Assembly: GCA_012295275.1 (NCBI GenBank)
Contig: CM022676.1
Location: forward strand, 2,074,503 to 2,138,502
DNA: 64,000 nt
Direction of reading: 5' to 3'
Source of the DNA: Chrysomallon squamiferum
Taxonomy: Eukaryota > Mollusca > Gastropoda > Neomphalida > Peltospiridae
Made by a program: the position numbers and the translations under genes. The number at the start of each line of letters is the position of its first letter. Within the stretch, counting starts at the first letter, position 1. Below the pieces are notes generated by a model. The model was given only the letters and a program-made list of their open reading frames with translations. It was not told the origin of the DNA and made no database searches. Positions 50,048 to 64,000 of this stretch are shown in pieces.

Positions 50048-50440
50048 CTTAACACGAGCAGAACGTGCGAATTCGACCAGCTAGGAGGAGGTAAACGAAA
50101 CAGCCACACAAAGACGTTATATCAAACACATCTGACATTCGTGTGGAATAAACGCGATATTAAACGGATGAAATACTTGATATGTTGTTATCTGAAAATT
50201 AATTCAGGGTAGATACCCCACGATACAAGCTTTTGTAACAACAGCCTTGTCGTGAAATCTAACCGCCTTATTCGCGTCCACCTGCGGAGTGTCAAAGGGT
50301 CGTTACCCGGGGCAACGAGCACTCAGACTGGTTTTGTAAACTTGCTATGTTCAACGTGTTTATCAGTGTCGCTTGCTGAGCAATAGTCGAACAGAAACAC
50401 AATGGAACGAATTTACAAAGTGTACTTGTTTTGTTTTTTT
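50048..50440 (-). promoter_or_regulatory. Candidate first exon and promoter of the TRIM gene
   Basis: A stretch with more G+C and CpG than its surroundings (about 50050-50340). On the minus strand it ends in GTGTTAAG followed by donor GTAATC. Position and splice phase-free logic fit an untranslated first exon of the TRIM gene. No motif confirms the start site and no ISRE-like sequence was found here. Confidence 0.35.
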
Positions 50441-52639
<2,199 letters not shown>

Positions 52640-52650
<11 letters not shown>

Positions 52651-52700
52651 TTGTCACGGAATTTAAAGTGATCTTCCTATTCGTGGCGTTAAACATGTAA
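52640..52700 (+). pseudogene. Dead copy of the signal-peptide exon of the Gly/Ser repeat protein gene
   Basis: GGAATTTAAAGTGATCTTCC (52658-52677) and TTCGTGGCGTTAA match the start exon at 53659 (GGAATTTAAACTGATCTTCC, TTTGTGGCGCTTA) nearly base for base. The start codon is ACG instead of ATG, and the donor is lost, with TAA following. It lies exactly 1,003 bp upstream of the live exon, followed by a CT/CA microsatellite. Confidence 0.7.
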
Positions 52701-52725
52701 AACAACCTGTTTTAATTTGCTCTAG

Positions 52726-52833
<108 letters not shown>

Positions 52834-53077
52834 ATTATATACATAATAATTTATATGACTATCGAACCAAAATTCCGGATATAGAGTTACATACATAAAG
52901 ACATGCATATATATATATATGTGTGTGTGTGTTTCTAACATATATCTCTCTCTCTGTCTTTCTGTCACGTTATACGTACTTTTATCGGTTATAAACGTTT
53001 ATGTACTTATTTGAAACAAAGCAAAATTAATACAATAGTGTGTATTATACATGTATAATATATTTATCATCAGCTTA

Positions 53078-53080
<3 letters not shown>

Positions 53081-53150
<70 letters not shown>
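53081..53150. repeat. (ATT)n microsatellite
   Basis: About 23 ATT units. The bases between it and 53658 are AT-rich with nothing recognisable beyond T runs. Confidence 0.92.
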
Positions 53151-53658
53151 TCTCACAAAGTAACTTATTCGAAATCAACTGAAATAATTTATGATGGTGC
53201 TTTGTTTTTGTTGCTCTTATTTTAAAAACAATTTATTTTACCTCTGTCATTTTCTTTGAAGTATACTATATCTTTGTCTACTTGGGAATCTCATAATAGA
53301 AATTTCTCTCTTTTTTCTTTATTTTTATACTTCAGAAACTTCACATCATTCTTCTGTTAGATTACTAATATATTTATTTTGCTCATTTCTCTTTTTTTTT
53401 TTTTTATTTTTAACGACATATTTCAAATTTTCATTAATTCATAGCTGAAGGGCGAAATTGAGTGAATGTTGTTTGCAGTTAATAATAATATTTTTCTCTG
53501 TCACTTTCTGTGCTCGTGTCATGAGCGATATATATTTTTTTGAAAGGTCTTCAAAAAAGGTTGACAGTGACTTGACGGGTATATATACGTTTGGGATGTG
53601 TCACTCTCTGTGTCTGAGTTTCAGCGTAGCAGTTCGTACATCCCAGTAGCCTGGTGTC

Positions 53659-54389
53659 ATGGAATTTAAACTGATCTTCCTTTTTGTGGCGCTTATCAAG
53701 CTTGGTACAAAACATTTACTTATATATTTTTTTCTATTATATAATTCTTACTCTTTTTTACATTCTTTTTTTTTTTTGGGGTCATAATTTTTTTTTTTCA
53801 AAATCAAAATTTAATTATATGTTGTCAGTTATTTAGTTTATTATTTATTTATTTTTTATGACATTTTATCAAGCCATACATTTTTTTCAACAATTTTATT
53901 TCTTCTAATTTTTAAAAATTAGTTTGTATCTCTTTATAATATTTGTAATAGTATTAATAGTAATAACTGAAATAGAAGTATTGGTAACAATAACAGTAAT
54001 AGTAGCAGTATTAGTAGTAGTATTAGTAATAATGATAATAATAACCAACACAGAATTGTATGGTAACAATAAGTGGTAATAGTAGCAGCAGTAGTAGTAG
54101 TTGAGCAATGACTAGAAGAAGTAGTTGCAGACATAGTCATATACATTTTTGCATAGTAGTAGGTTATTTTGTTACAGACAATGTTTTCGCTTGGAGAAAT
54201 TCTAAGATTTATATAAATAAATAAATTAATTAAAAAATTAAATTAAAAAATAAATAAAACTAAATTTAATAAAATAGATAAAGTATTTGTAAAATGTATA
54301 AAAAAGAAAATTGTTTTTAATTACATCAGCTATAAAATGAATAAAGTTTCCGAAAATGTGTACATAAACATTTTCTTAAGAAAACCTAA

Positions 54390-54421
<32 letters not shown>

Positions 54422-54436
54422 ATTATTATTCTTTAC

Positions 54437-54485
<49 letters not shown>

Positions 54486-56027
54486 TTCAGATGTCATCAC
54501 CGGGCAGGCAAGATCAGACCTAAACGCACTGTTTGGTGGACAAGGTATGGAATGTTTTAAACTGCAGTTAAATACCTTAAGTCTATAGTTATTTACTTAC
54601 TTATTTATTTATATAAGAAAATAACACATTTAAATTTATATTATTCAGCTTCATATATATTATTTCCGACTACGCAGATAATTTAATAAGAAACTCACTT
54701 CTGTGATTCAATGCATTATGCTTTGTAAATTAGCAAAATAATCTGTTGTGTACATCTTCCGACAGATATTTTAGAAACGTATATCTGAAAATGTAGCTCG
54801 GTTAGAGGGTAAATATACAAATACTGGCATTGAGAGGGATCGATCCTGCGGTCTTTAGCATGTCAGTTTTAACCTGTTTACTTTATCTCGCTTCCTTGAC
54901 TGAGGCTGGTATGCGAATCAGAGAATTCTATGATAATGAGTCTTAGGTGTCGTCGATGTTTTTTAATAATCATCTTGATTGTCGTCAACCTTTACCATCA
55001 CGAGCAGCTCCAGTCTGACACTGACAGTGTTCAAGTCGCTCACTGTCACCGTCTGGGGAGAATTTTAGAACACGATGACAAAGATTAGTCAAATTCAAAT
55101 TGTAATTTATTATCGACTAATTTATTTTATATATCTACTGGATAAACAACACATGAACATGAGTACAATTTGAATTCTTTAGTAATTTTCAAACATATTT
55201 TGTAATTATATACAAGAAATTACAAACAACTAAATTATTTATGGTTTGAATCGTAATTAAAGAAGGAATCGGTCACTGTAGAAGCAAGTATAACGTTAAT
55301 GTAAATTGTACTTTATGTTTTATATATTTATATATATATAAGCACAACACGTCGTTAATGACACAGACTACACATCATGATGACGTCACCAAAACAAGTG
55401 AAAAACGTTTCATACAATATCTCACTGCCAAGCGTTTATCAAAGCGAGGCCAACATTTCACGATCCCTCCTACGGCCTCCATGTTCATTATAAGGAACCA
55501 GCGGCTTGTGTCGGCTCCTTCTTGTCGCTTTTTTGTTTTATTTTTTCTTACACCGACTCCAAGTTTCCCTTGTTGCCCGTGTATCTATTTACATTGCTGC
55601 GGACGCCAGTGAAAACTGCGGAGTCAAAGAACCAGAAAATGCAGACGAGACTGACAAATTTCAAAACTGTGTTTGTGACACAAGCTTTCATAACTTAGCC
55701 ACTAACTGTAAAATTTAGAAACTGACGCTCTTCATAGCGTAGTTTTCATTGAACAAGTTTTACGGATCGTTAACCAGAAATTAATAGGCAGTTTATTTAC
55801 TTATATATATATATATATATATATTGTTTCTGAACTTAACATTTATCATCTGATATTCTTATACAGGATACAGTTGTATCTGTTATAAATACAGAGTATT
55901 TATCACATCACTTCAAAGTACTAATTTAAACTCGTGTGACTTAGCACAATGTACGTGATACCAACAGGTAAACACTGGTCTGGAGTACAGCGTTAACAAT
56001 TTCACTATTTGTATATATATATATATA

Positions 56028-56124
<97 letters not shown>

Positions 56125-56640
56125 ACACTTCACGGATAGATATACTGTAGGTAGATAGATAGATATGTAAATAAACAGAGATAGACAGGCTGATGGAATG
56201 ATGGACGAATGTTAGTATTATTATGAGTTATTAGTTGAAATTCTTATCTACAAGACAAAAAATTTTCAAATCTTAACATACATACATATAGGCATACATA
56301 CACTGAACTTATATGTACAGTCATTCAATCAACGATAAAATAAATCAGTCAAGCAGTTAATGATTAGGTTCAAATATAAATACGAATGAGTCTGTGATTC
56401 AAATTAAACAACTAAAACTTTAGATCTGTTTAACTGATAGTCACACTGAAGAAAAAAAGAAAAACGGATAGTTATACATTTTATATTATTTTTATATAAT
56501 TATTAATTTAATTTTTTCACTTGATGCTATATATATATATATATATATATATACAAGCATAAAATAAGAATATATATATTTGTAGATGTATTTATATATG
56601 CATATCTGTCTATCTACTTAAATATATATTTATCAACTTG

Positions 56641-56678
<38 letters not shown>

Positions 56679-57058
56679 TCTATCTATCTGTCTAACATGC
56701 ACACACAGACATAAAGACACACGAAACACATATTAAAACATATAAACTTTACGGCCGGAAAACTTATCATATATATATTTTTAACTTCACCGTCACAGTC
56801 GAGATACTAACGTTTATATTTCTTATCGCGTGAGCAAATATCTATTTTTGAACATAAGAAACATGCAGGTACATAAATAACTGTTTTTCTACCTGTTACG
56901 AAGATTAAAGGACTGACAGGTGTGTTGTCTTTGTATTTTATTGTACATGTTTCAGTACCGTGTGACTGTAATTACAGGATTAGGTGTGATAGATTAATGG
57001 CTAAAAATGGCATGAAAAGTGCATAAAAATAATATTACAGTCAGCAGAGGAAAGTGCT

Positions 57059-57107
<49 letters not shown>

Positions 57108-57588
57108 TTTAAAGAGAGAAAGAGAAGGAAAGAGAGAGAGCCTAGTTTATACTTGATAAATGGATAAATGAATGAATGAATGATAAAATGATAGAACGAC
57201 GAATAATGGAATGAATGAATAAGTACTGAAATAATGAGTGAATAATAACTAAATAAATGATATTGTGATATAATTTATAAATGAATAATTGAATGAATGA
57301 AAAACTGAACGGACGAATGATGGGCGAATGAATGAACGAAAGAATAAAGAAAACACACAATGAGAACTCCTTAGAATGTTCAGCGTTCAGTGATAACAGT
57401 ACCTGGCTGCGGATGTTTCTGTGTCTATGTGTTTTGTTTTAACCAGTTTTCAGATAACGTGTAGTTCATTCGGTTGGTCGGTTATATCTCTTATTAACAC
57501 ATATTATTTCCATTATTTCTTATACGTCTAGCAAATTGGTGGAAATGGAAGTAGTAGCTGTTGTAATAGTAGTAATAATGAAATGTTA

Positions 57589-57665
<77 letters not shown>

Positions 57666-58613
57666 TTTATTTTTATTATTATTTTATTTATTTATTTATT
57701 TATTTGTTTATTTATTTATTTATCATCAGTACCTTTGTAGTCGTTATCATCATCATTATTATCAGTTCTCCCTATCTTTATTTTCCGGTCCAACAACAAT
57801 AACTCAAAATTTGTGTCATAAAGGGTGCCCTCATACATTTGTTGTGACAGATTATTTACCGGTAATCCTTTAGATTAACCTATGGGTCTTTCTGACGTTT
57901 ACCATTTAATTTCGAGACATTACACAGCTGAATCTTTAGCACAATAATAATTCTGTTCGCTTGCTTGTTTGTTTGCAAGTAGTAGTGTTGTGAATAATAG
58001 TTTATGTGCGTAACTAGCTTGAACTGTGGGATTAGATATTTTAATCTTTGTTTGTTTCTTTCCCTCTTTCAATTAAAATTAATAAACATATTTTTTTCTC
58101 TGTCTCTGTCTTTAGGTATGGGATCTTCAACCGGTCTGAGTTCTCTCTTTGGTACCGGAGGAGCTCCTTCTTCCGGTTTGAGTTCCCTCTTCGGTTCCGG
58201 AGCATCTTCCGGTATGAGTTCCCTCTTCGGTTCCGGAGCATCTCCTTCTTCCGGTATGAGTTCGCTATTCGGAGCCGGAACACCATCAGCTTCCGGTTTG
58301 GGCTCGCCCTTCGGAGGTGGAGGAGTCGGCGGTTTGGTTTCTGGAATGGGAAAAATGATCGGAGCTCAGTTGATGATCGACAGAAAGAGGAAGCTGTTCA
58401 AGCGGTACATAGAGCTGTATGAAAACGAGGGATGCGTCGACCCGTTCGACAAACTGCCGGCCACGTGGCGCGCGATGGCCGCGAGGAACCTCGTCAACGG
58501 CTGCGGCAACCCACAGGCCAACTTCACGTGCCAGCTGGTACGACGTGCACAGTTTTTCAATTAATATAATTTTACTGTTAATCCAATATTTTTAATTCAG
58601 AAAAAAGGGGCTT

Positions 58614-58644
<31 letters not shown>

Positions 58645-59384
58645 TAATAATAATAAAAACAAAACATTAACAACACTGTCAATAACAGTTAAAATAAAAA
58701 TACAACAATAACAAACCAACAATGATGGTGATAATGAAAATTTAAAAAGTAATAAATGATAATAATATTAATGAGAGTAATAATAATAATAATAAGAAGA
58801 AGAAGAAGAAGAAGAAGAACACAAAAGGATAATTATAATTGTTTTTACTTTGTTGTTGTTGTTGTTGTTGTTGTTGTTCTTGCTAATTAACTCAGAATAA
58901 CAAAATAAACGCTTACACTTTTCTGACAGGTTCAGTACAAAGTCGTCAAGCCTCGAATGATGATGATGCAGAATCAACTGAGAAACTCTCCCATTACTCA
59001 AGGACTCTCCCAGGCGAGCGCATGGAAAGCTCTCTCAGCGTTTGGGCTGCAAGGCGGCGGCATGTCTGGCATTCTCAAGATGATGGTCTTAGGCAGTGGT
59101 ACCGGTCCACTCGCTTCGTCAATTGCCGGAATTACGGAAATGGCCGAACGACAAGGAGAAATACGACAACGGCTACTTCCACTCCAGTGTCAGGATATTC
59201 GTCATCAGATGATGCCATCTTTAACACTGTCTATATGCTGTCCTGGGCAGGGTAATTTCTTTCTTCTTCTTCTTCTTCTTCTTCTTCTTCTTCTTCTTCT
59301 CTGTCTCTCTCTCTGTCTCTGTCTATCTCTATCTCTGTCTATATATCTATGTAGCTTTCTCTCTTTTTATTTCGTTAATTAATT

Positions 59385-59453
<69 letters not shown>

Positions 59454-59632
59454 TTATAGTGAAATCGAAAACTCTTACTTATTTTATTAAATGTTAATAA
59501 ATGTTAATCTATTATTAATATTAATCTTATTATACAAACATTATTATTATTATTTAATTTGTTTTGTTTTCAGTTACAATTCCTGACTCTATCCAGTTTA
59601 TGGCTATGCAAGGTCAACTTCGCGGACTATAA
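53659..59632 (+). CDS. Secreted Gly/Ser-rich SSLFG-repeat protein (5 exons, 300 aa)
   Basis: Not recognised as a known family. Exons by GT-AG: 53659-53704, 54491-54544, 58116-58537, 58930-59251, 59574-59632; phases 1, 1, 0, 1, total 903 nt with TAA. Exon 1 is a signal peptide (MEFKLIFLFVALIKL). Exon 2 and the first part of exon 3 carry low-complexity repeats (LNALFGGQG, then GLSSLFGTGG, GLSSLFGSG, GMSSLFGSG, GMSSLFGAG, GLGSPFGGG). The rest is a basic, Met-rich domain with six cysteines (EGC, NGC, FTC, LQC, ICC), one N-glycosylation site (NFT) and hydrophobic Gly-rich helices (LVSGMGKMIGAQL, GLQGGGMSGILKMMVLGSG). Coding exons are distinctly richer in G+C than their surroundings. AATAAA lies 17 nt after the stop. 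A role in an extracellular matrix (shell, adhesive or mucus) is a guess from composition only. Confidence 0.82.
53705..54490. other. Intron 1 of the repeat-protein gene
   Basis: AT-rich; AGT/AAT-type trinucleotides at 53940-54110 and a (TTA)n run at 54437-54483 just before the exon 2 acceptor. Confidence 0.75.
54828..54925 (-). mobile_element. Possible tRNA-derived SINE fragment
   Basis: On the minus strand AGGATCGATCCC (54837-54848) resembles a degenerate B box, and the preceding ~50 bases have tRNA-like spacing to an A-box-like stretch. It lies in intron 2 of the repeat-protein gene. Much weaker than the element at 880-1045. Confidence 0.3.
54926..58115. other. Large intron 2 of the repeat-protein gene
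   Basis: No gene seen. It holds TA runs (55803-55823, 56528-56552, 56648-56674), (AG)n at 56044-56121, (TG)n at 57061-57107, a GAAT/AATG-rich stretch at 57165-57350, and (TTA)n-(TTTA)n at 57588-57723. A more complex stretch at 55380-55720, including a TGACGTCA site at 55379-55388, encodes no convincing exon. Confidence 0.7.
59391..59451. repeat. (AAT)n microsatellite in intron 4 of the repeat-protein gene
   Basis: About 20 AAT units; a (CTT)n run at 59264-59301 precedes it in the same intron. Confidence 0.92.
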
Positions 59633-59648
59633 ATTAAACTTTGACATC

Positions 59649-59654
59649 AATAAA
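59649..59654 (+). terminator. Polyadenylation signal of the repeat-protein gene
   Basis: AATAAA, 17 nt after the TAA, giving a very short 3'UTR. Confidence 0.65.
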
Positions 59655-59659
59655 CTCTC

Positions 59660-60607
59660 TACTGCTTCCTTCAGACATTACTTTCTCTTTTCTTAGTAAT
59701 ATATCTTATCTATCCCATTTTACAGTCATTTCTTTTTTTTTCCTGTGCTCATTTGTACACACACACAGACAGCCACACACACACGCACATATACACACAC
59801 ACACACATACACACACACACGCATAGACCCACACCTACCCTCACAGACCGAGGACAGACAATCCCCTCACGCCAATCTTCTGTCAGATAAAATCGTACAT
59901 TTGCGTGACTTCGGTTAACCCAAGGAAGTAATACACTAATAATAGCTATAGAGCAGAGAACCAACGGAAAAAACTATTTTGCTACGTATATGTCACGAGC
60001 TAAATATAGTGACATATCCTTTGTGTAAAAGTTCTCTTTGTGCAAAAATATATATGTCAAATCAAAACAGTCAGTTAAATAATCTTCAGCTAATCATGTT
60101 TATATAATGACACTCGAGTTTTTTCTTAAACACGTAGAAAAAGATAACAAACCATTGTACGAATTTATTTTCGTTAGTTATTTATTTGTTTACAGGCTTC
60201 AGTTATATATATACGTATAATTTTAAGAAAAGGCTTTCTACTAATATATATGTATATACGCAGTAACACCCCACATTACGTCATTTCGAATGACGTCGAA
60301 TTTGCCTCTACGCCATTTTTCTAGTTTCAGTCATGATTACGTGACTATATCCGACATTACGTCAGTCAGCAAAGTCACTTACGTCAGAATAGAAAGACGT
60401 GAAATAAATGTTTCTTTAAAATATATATTTAAAATAAATAAAACACTCAACAATGAACAATACAAGAACAATAATGAACAATACTCTTTAAATTCTTTAA
60501 AACCTTAACATAAGTTGTATTCTTCCAGGTATTGTTTGTTGTCATGCATAGATAAATAACATACATTTCAAAAGAATAAAATTTGAGTAAAATGTGTTAC
60601 TTATTAC

Positions 60608-60657
<50 letters not shown>

Positions 60658-60932
60658 GAATTCTTTAAGATTTAGCGATAGTTTTAGTTTTCTCGAGTCA
60701 TTTACATTTCTTTGTTTTTACGGTGTTCGTCATCATTTTAAGGGTTTTTTACGTCAAAAACTAAGTTACGTCACGGTTTTTGGAGATAATAACAGAGGGT
60801 GTGGTATTACTTTACATGAAACAATTATACTACTACTCAGTCACTTTAGAAGTCACATAGTACTGCGTAGTCGGAATATTTTAATTTTTTATTATTTATT
60901 TACTTCTGTTATTGTTGTTGTTGTTGTTGTTG

Positions 60933-60984
<52 letters not shown>

Positions 60985-61850
60985 CTAAATGTACAGTGAA
61001 TGAAAGAATAAAAATAAAAATGGCAAATGAACAGTTAACAATAATAGTATTATTATCGGTAGCAGTAGTACTAGTAGTAGCAGCCTCAGTATTGCTAGTA
61101 GTAGTTGTAGTAATAGTATTAGTAGCAAGTCCTCTAATAGGAGTAGCGTTGCTAGTAACAATACTGATAACAGAAATAGAAGTAGTCGAAACGTTGGATG
61201 ATACACAGCATTAATAATAAGGATTAATCGTGTTTTGTTACTGGGTCAGTTCCCAGTATCGGTCGCTGTTGTAGTAGTATCAACAGATGTAGCAGTGACT
61301 GTAGCTGCTGTGTAAGTAGTTCTTGTAGAAATAGAAGTAATATTAGTTATATCTGTTTTAGTTGTTGTTTTTGTCATAGTAGTAGTTGTAGAAATCGAAA
61401 CAACAGCAACAATTATTCTTATTGCATTTTATTTTTATCATAGAAACAGCAGTAGCAATTGCAATGATCGTACCTTAGACTGGGTAAATGTGGTAGAAAA
61501 TGCAGTTGTGGAAGCTACTGTAGTTGTAGTGGTGATGAAAACATAGTTCTATTTCTTCTGTACACTTGAGACCAACACGGGCAGATCATGCTTTAGATGA
61601 GGGGTTCCGAAACAATATGTAAATGTTTATAATTTGAAATTATGAATTATACAGTTTTTAATCTACTCACATTTCTTCGAATATCATTCAGAATGTGAGA
61701 AGTAGACACGTGGACATTTTATATATTTTATTTACTTACTGTTTAGCCTTCGGGGATTCCTTCTAACTGGGAAACCCCCACTAATCCGCCCCTATCCAGT
61801 GTATTTGACGATTTGTATTAAAATGTAGCAGATTTCTATACCGTCTAAAT
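59660..61850. other. Intergenic, microsatellite-rich
   Basis: No gene supported. CA runs (59756-59822), (TTA)n at 60606-60656, (TTG)n-(TTA)n at 60910-60985, and a degenerate AGT/AAT region at 61040-61530. Valine- and leucine-rich frames over the last are artefacts. 60270-60400 has several TGACGTC/TACGTCA-type sites. Confidence 0.7.
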
Positions 61851-61851
61851 T

Positions 61852-62342
61852 AAGATGACGTTTCTCGTGATGACGTGTTTCTCAAGATGACGTGTGCTCG
61901 TGATGACGTGTTTCTCAAGATGACGTGTGCTCGTGATGACGTGTTTTTCAAGATGACGTGTGCTCGTAATGACGTGTTTTTCAAGATGACGTGTGCTCGT
62001 AATAACGTGTTTCTCAAGATGACGTGTGCTCGTGATGACGTGTTTCTCAAGATGACGTGTGCTCGTGATGACGTGTTTCTCAAGATGACGTGTTGCACGT
62101 GATGACGTGTTTCTCAAGATGACGCGTGCTCGTGATGACGTGTTTCTCAAGATGACGTGTGCTCGTGATGACGTGTTTCTCAAGATGACGTGTTGCACGT
62201 GATGACGTGTTTCTCAAGATGACGCGTGCTCGTGATGACGTGTTTCTCAAGATGACGCGTGCTCGTGATGACGTGTTTCTCAAGATGACGTGTTGCTCGT
62301 GATGACGTGTTTCTCAAGATGACGTGTTGCTCGTGATGATGT
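61852..62342 (+). repeat. 33-bp minisatellite with TGACGTG boxes (about 15 units)
   Basis: The unit is AAGATGACGTGTGCTC plus GTGATGACGTGTTTCTC (33 bp), each half holding GATGACGTG. Nearly thirty TGACG cores lie about 16-17 bp apart. Some units read TGTTGCACGTGATGACG (34 bp), and these variants recur about 100 bp apart (62092, 62192), suggesting a three-unit higher-order repeat. Because 33 is a multiple of three, long frames run through it on both strands; they are not taken as genes. Confidence 0.92.
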
Positions 62343-63365
62343 GCTTTTGTGATTATGTTCTTTATTTTTTTTTTTTTTTTTTTTTTTTAATGTTGATCTG
62401 CAATAAATCAAACACAAGCAGGCATATCTAAAACAGCTGGATTCAGGCTGATATCTCTGAAAATAGAAAAATGTACCACGTTATACCAGACCAGTATTCA
62501 TATTTCTTAATCGACTTGTTCTAGATCAGCTTTGTTCATCGAGATATTTCTGAAAATATAAAAATTATACAACAATCAACCAGACTTGGAAACATGCTTA
62601 TTCTGCAATTAACGAATCAATAATAAATGTGTAAATATAAGGGGGAAAAAAGTAGAAAATAAAACAAAAAATAAAAATAGAAATACGAAAAAAATAAAAT
62701 AAAATAAACGACAAATCCATACGATCAGTAAAAGGACTTAACAACTAATGAGAAACGAGAAATAGATTTACTTATAATCTTTTGAATATCAAAACGCCTT
62801 TGTGTGTGTTTTGTTAATATGTATTGGCCCGTTCACGTCGCAGATGTTTTTATTAGCAAATATAATTTAGAATTATCTTTTTATCATTCACTGTAAATTG
62901 AAAATATGTGTAGACAAACTTTGTTTGCAGCAGTTAAGTGAAAATAAATTTAGGGGAACAGGTAAATAATGACGTTCTTTAAGTTAAATCGGATATTGTT
63001 AGTATTTCAATTATTGATGAGTTTTAATTGTTATGGATGTATTGGAGCATGTGTGTCTGTTTCTGTATTTGTGCTGAGAACAGATATAACGTGTGTGTAT
63101 ATGTGTGTATGTATGGAGTTATTTTGCATGGTTAACAGCTGAAGAAAGAAACAGAAACAGATATAGATAGAGAGATAAAAAGATATCAACTTCCAGTTAA
63201 TATTATTTAACTAAACTGTCGTTTCTAAAGTAATAAATAAAATAAGAAACAATCAAAGAAATAATAAATAAATAAATAAATAAATAAATAAACTGAAATG
63301 AATGAAAGGATAAAAAAAAAAAAAAAAGAAAAAAAGAACGAAAGAAAGAAATTGTAATGACGTCA
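62343..63365. other. Intergenic
   Basis: T run at 62367-62388, then AT-rich sequence with A-rich patches (62641-62706, 63311-63350) and a TAAA run at 63264-63292. No gene seen. Confidence 0.7.
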
Positions 63366-63369
63366 TCAG

Positions 63370-63371
<2 letters not shown>

Positions 63372-63455
<84 letters not shown>
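63372..63455. repeat. (CT)n microsatellite
   Basis: About 41 CT units. The remaining bases to the window end (63456-64000) are complex sequence with a CACGTGA motif at about 63726, but no exon was recognised. Confidence 0.93.
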
Positions 63456-63458
<3 letters not shown>

Positions 63459-64000
63459 TATTTCTCTGATTCTACTTTTCTAATACTTTTGCTTTCATCA
63501 ATCTCTTTAGAATAAAATAGATTGTACTTCACGGTTCTTCCATTGTTCTGCCACCGTTCTCTTATTAAGCCTATAGAATGTTGGTAATTTAATTAGCCAA
63601 ACAGCTGTCTGACATCGAGAAGGATTTGTGACATCAACATGTAAACAATTAAACCCGCTCTACTTTATGCATCAGAAACGACAGTTCATGATCCGGAAGT
63701 GACACATCGCCTGATAATATGATCACGTGATGTCTTTATCCGCTTTTAACAGTCTGTCTGCATGAGGAAGTCATATTCAAGTCGTAACTGACAATTTTAT
63801 TGTCTGTACAGTCAAAAACATCCGGAATGTCTATAATTAACTACCTTGTTTATCTATCCATGCAGAAAATAAGCTACTTAACAATAAGTTAAGACGTACT
63901 CATACTGTAACGTATGTCAATACTGATATGATGTACTTTATAGACGTCATCACAGCTGATATTTATAATGAAATAAAATAAATAAAAATACCAATAAAAA

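Noticed and set aside
55358-55718. Frames in the more complex part of intron 2 of the repeat-protein gene
   Set aside because: No splice sites in matching phase and no recognisable domain; left as intron.
61845-62283. Repeat-encoded frames of 67-117 aa on both strands (HLEKHVITSTR-type)
   Set aside because: The 33-bp unit keeps any frame open; there is no signal, start context or flanking coding sequence.
61855-62340. CRISPR-like repeat-spacer array
   Set aside because: Units are contiguous 33-bp tandem repeats without unique spacers, in an animal genome.

Overview
The window is nuclear DNA of an animal. It is AT-rich, has GT-AG introns, is very dense in microsatellites ((AG)n, (TTA)n, (GTAT)n, (CA)n), and carries a TTAGGG-type telomere-like array. 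The gene mix (single-domain secreted C-type lectins, tandem BTB-BACK-PHR genes, a RING/B-box TRIM protein, a secreted Gly/Ser repeat protein) fits a marine lophotrochozoan, most likely a mollusc. The phylum is inferred from the gene families and cannot be proved here.

Layout. (1) 0.4-11.6 kb: three tandem plus-strand C-type lectin genes, each with four coding exons (a signal-peptide exon and three CTLD exons). The first and third reconstruct as open 147- and 150-aa secreted proteins. The second has a one-base frameshift in an A run and has lost a disulfide cysteine. Two tRNA-derived SINE-like pieces sit in the introns of lectin 1. (2) 11.86-21.65 kb: a ~9.8-kb array of degenerate CCCTAA repeats. 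From ~13.5 kb it is organised as a ~170-bp satellite of about forty units. It is flanked by a relic of a BTB-gene promoter module on the left and by exon 2 of a dead BTB gene on the right, so it appears to lie inside a former gene. (3) 21.7-45.6 kb: a segmentally duplicated BTB cluster in the order X-prime (dead), Y1 (frameshifted), X1, X2, Y2. Y2 is a complete BTB-BACK-PHR protein of 439 aa. X1 and X2 are 317-aa BTB-BACK proteins 98.5% identical in coding DNA; their PHR part was cut off by a frame-shifting 115-bp internal duplication. X1 and X2 arose by a ~6.25-kb tandem duplication whose breakpoint lies in the 5'UTR intron and placed X2 behind a Y-type promoter. (4) 46.4-48.4 kb, minus strand: an intronless-CDS TRIM protein (RING, B-box, coiled coil, probable beta-propeller; 644 aa), convergent with Y2. 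(5) 53.7-59.6 kb: a five-exon gene for a 300-aa secreted protein with SSLFGSG-type repeats that I do not recognise, with a dead copy of its first exon 1 kb upstream. (6) 59.6-64 kb: no gene seen, but a ~490-bp 33-bp minisatellite packed with TGACGTG boxes at 61.85-62.34 kb.

The most notable regulatory observation is that each BTB gene is preceded by a copy of one promoter module holding the motif GAAACAGAAACT. This matches the vertebrate interferon-stimulated response element consensus GAAANNGAAACT and lies near a DR1-like nuclear-receptor site. Lectins, BTB-BACK proteins and a TRIM protein side by side suggest an innate-immunity neighbourhood; this is inference.
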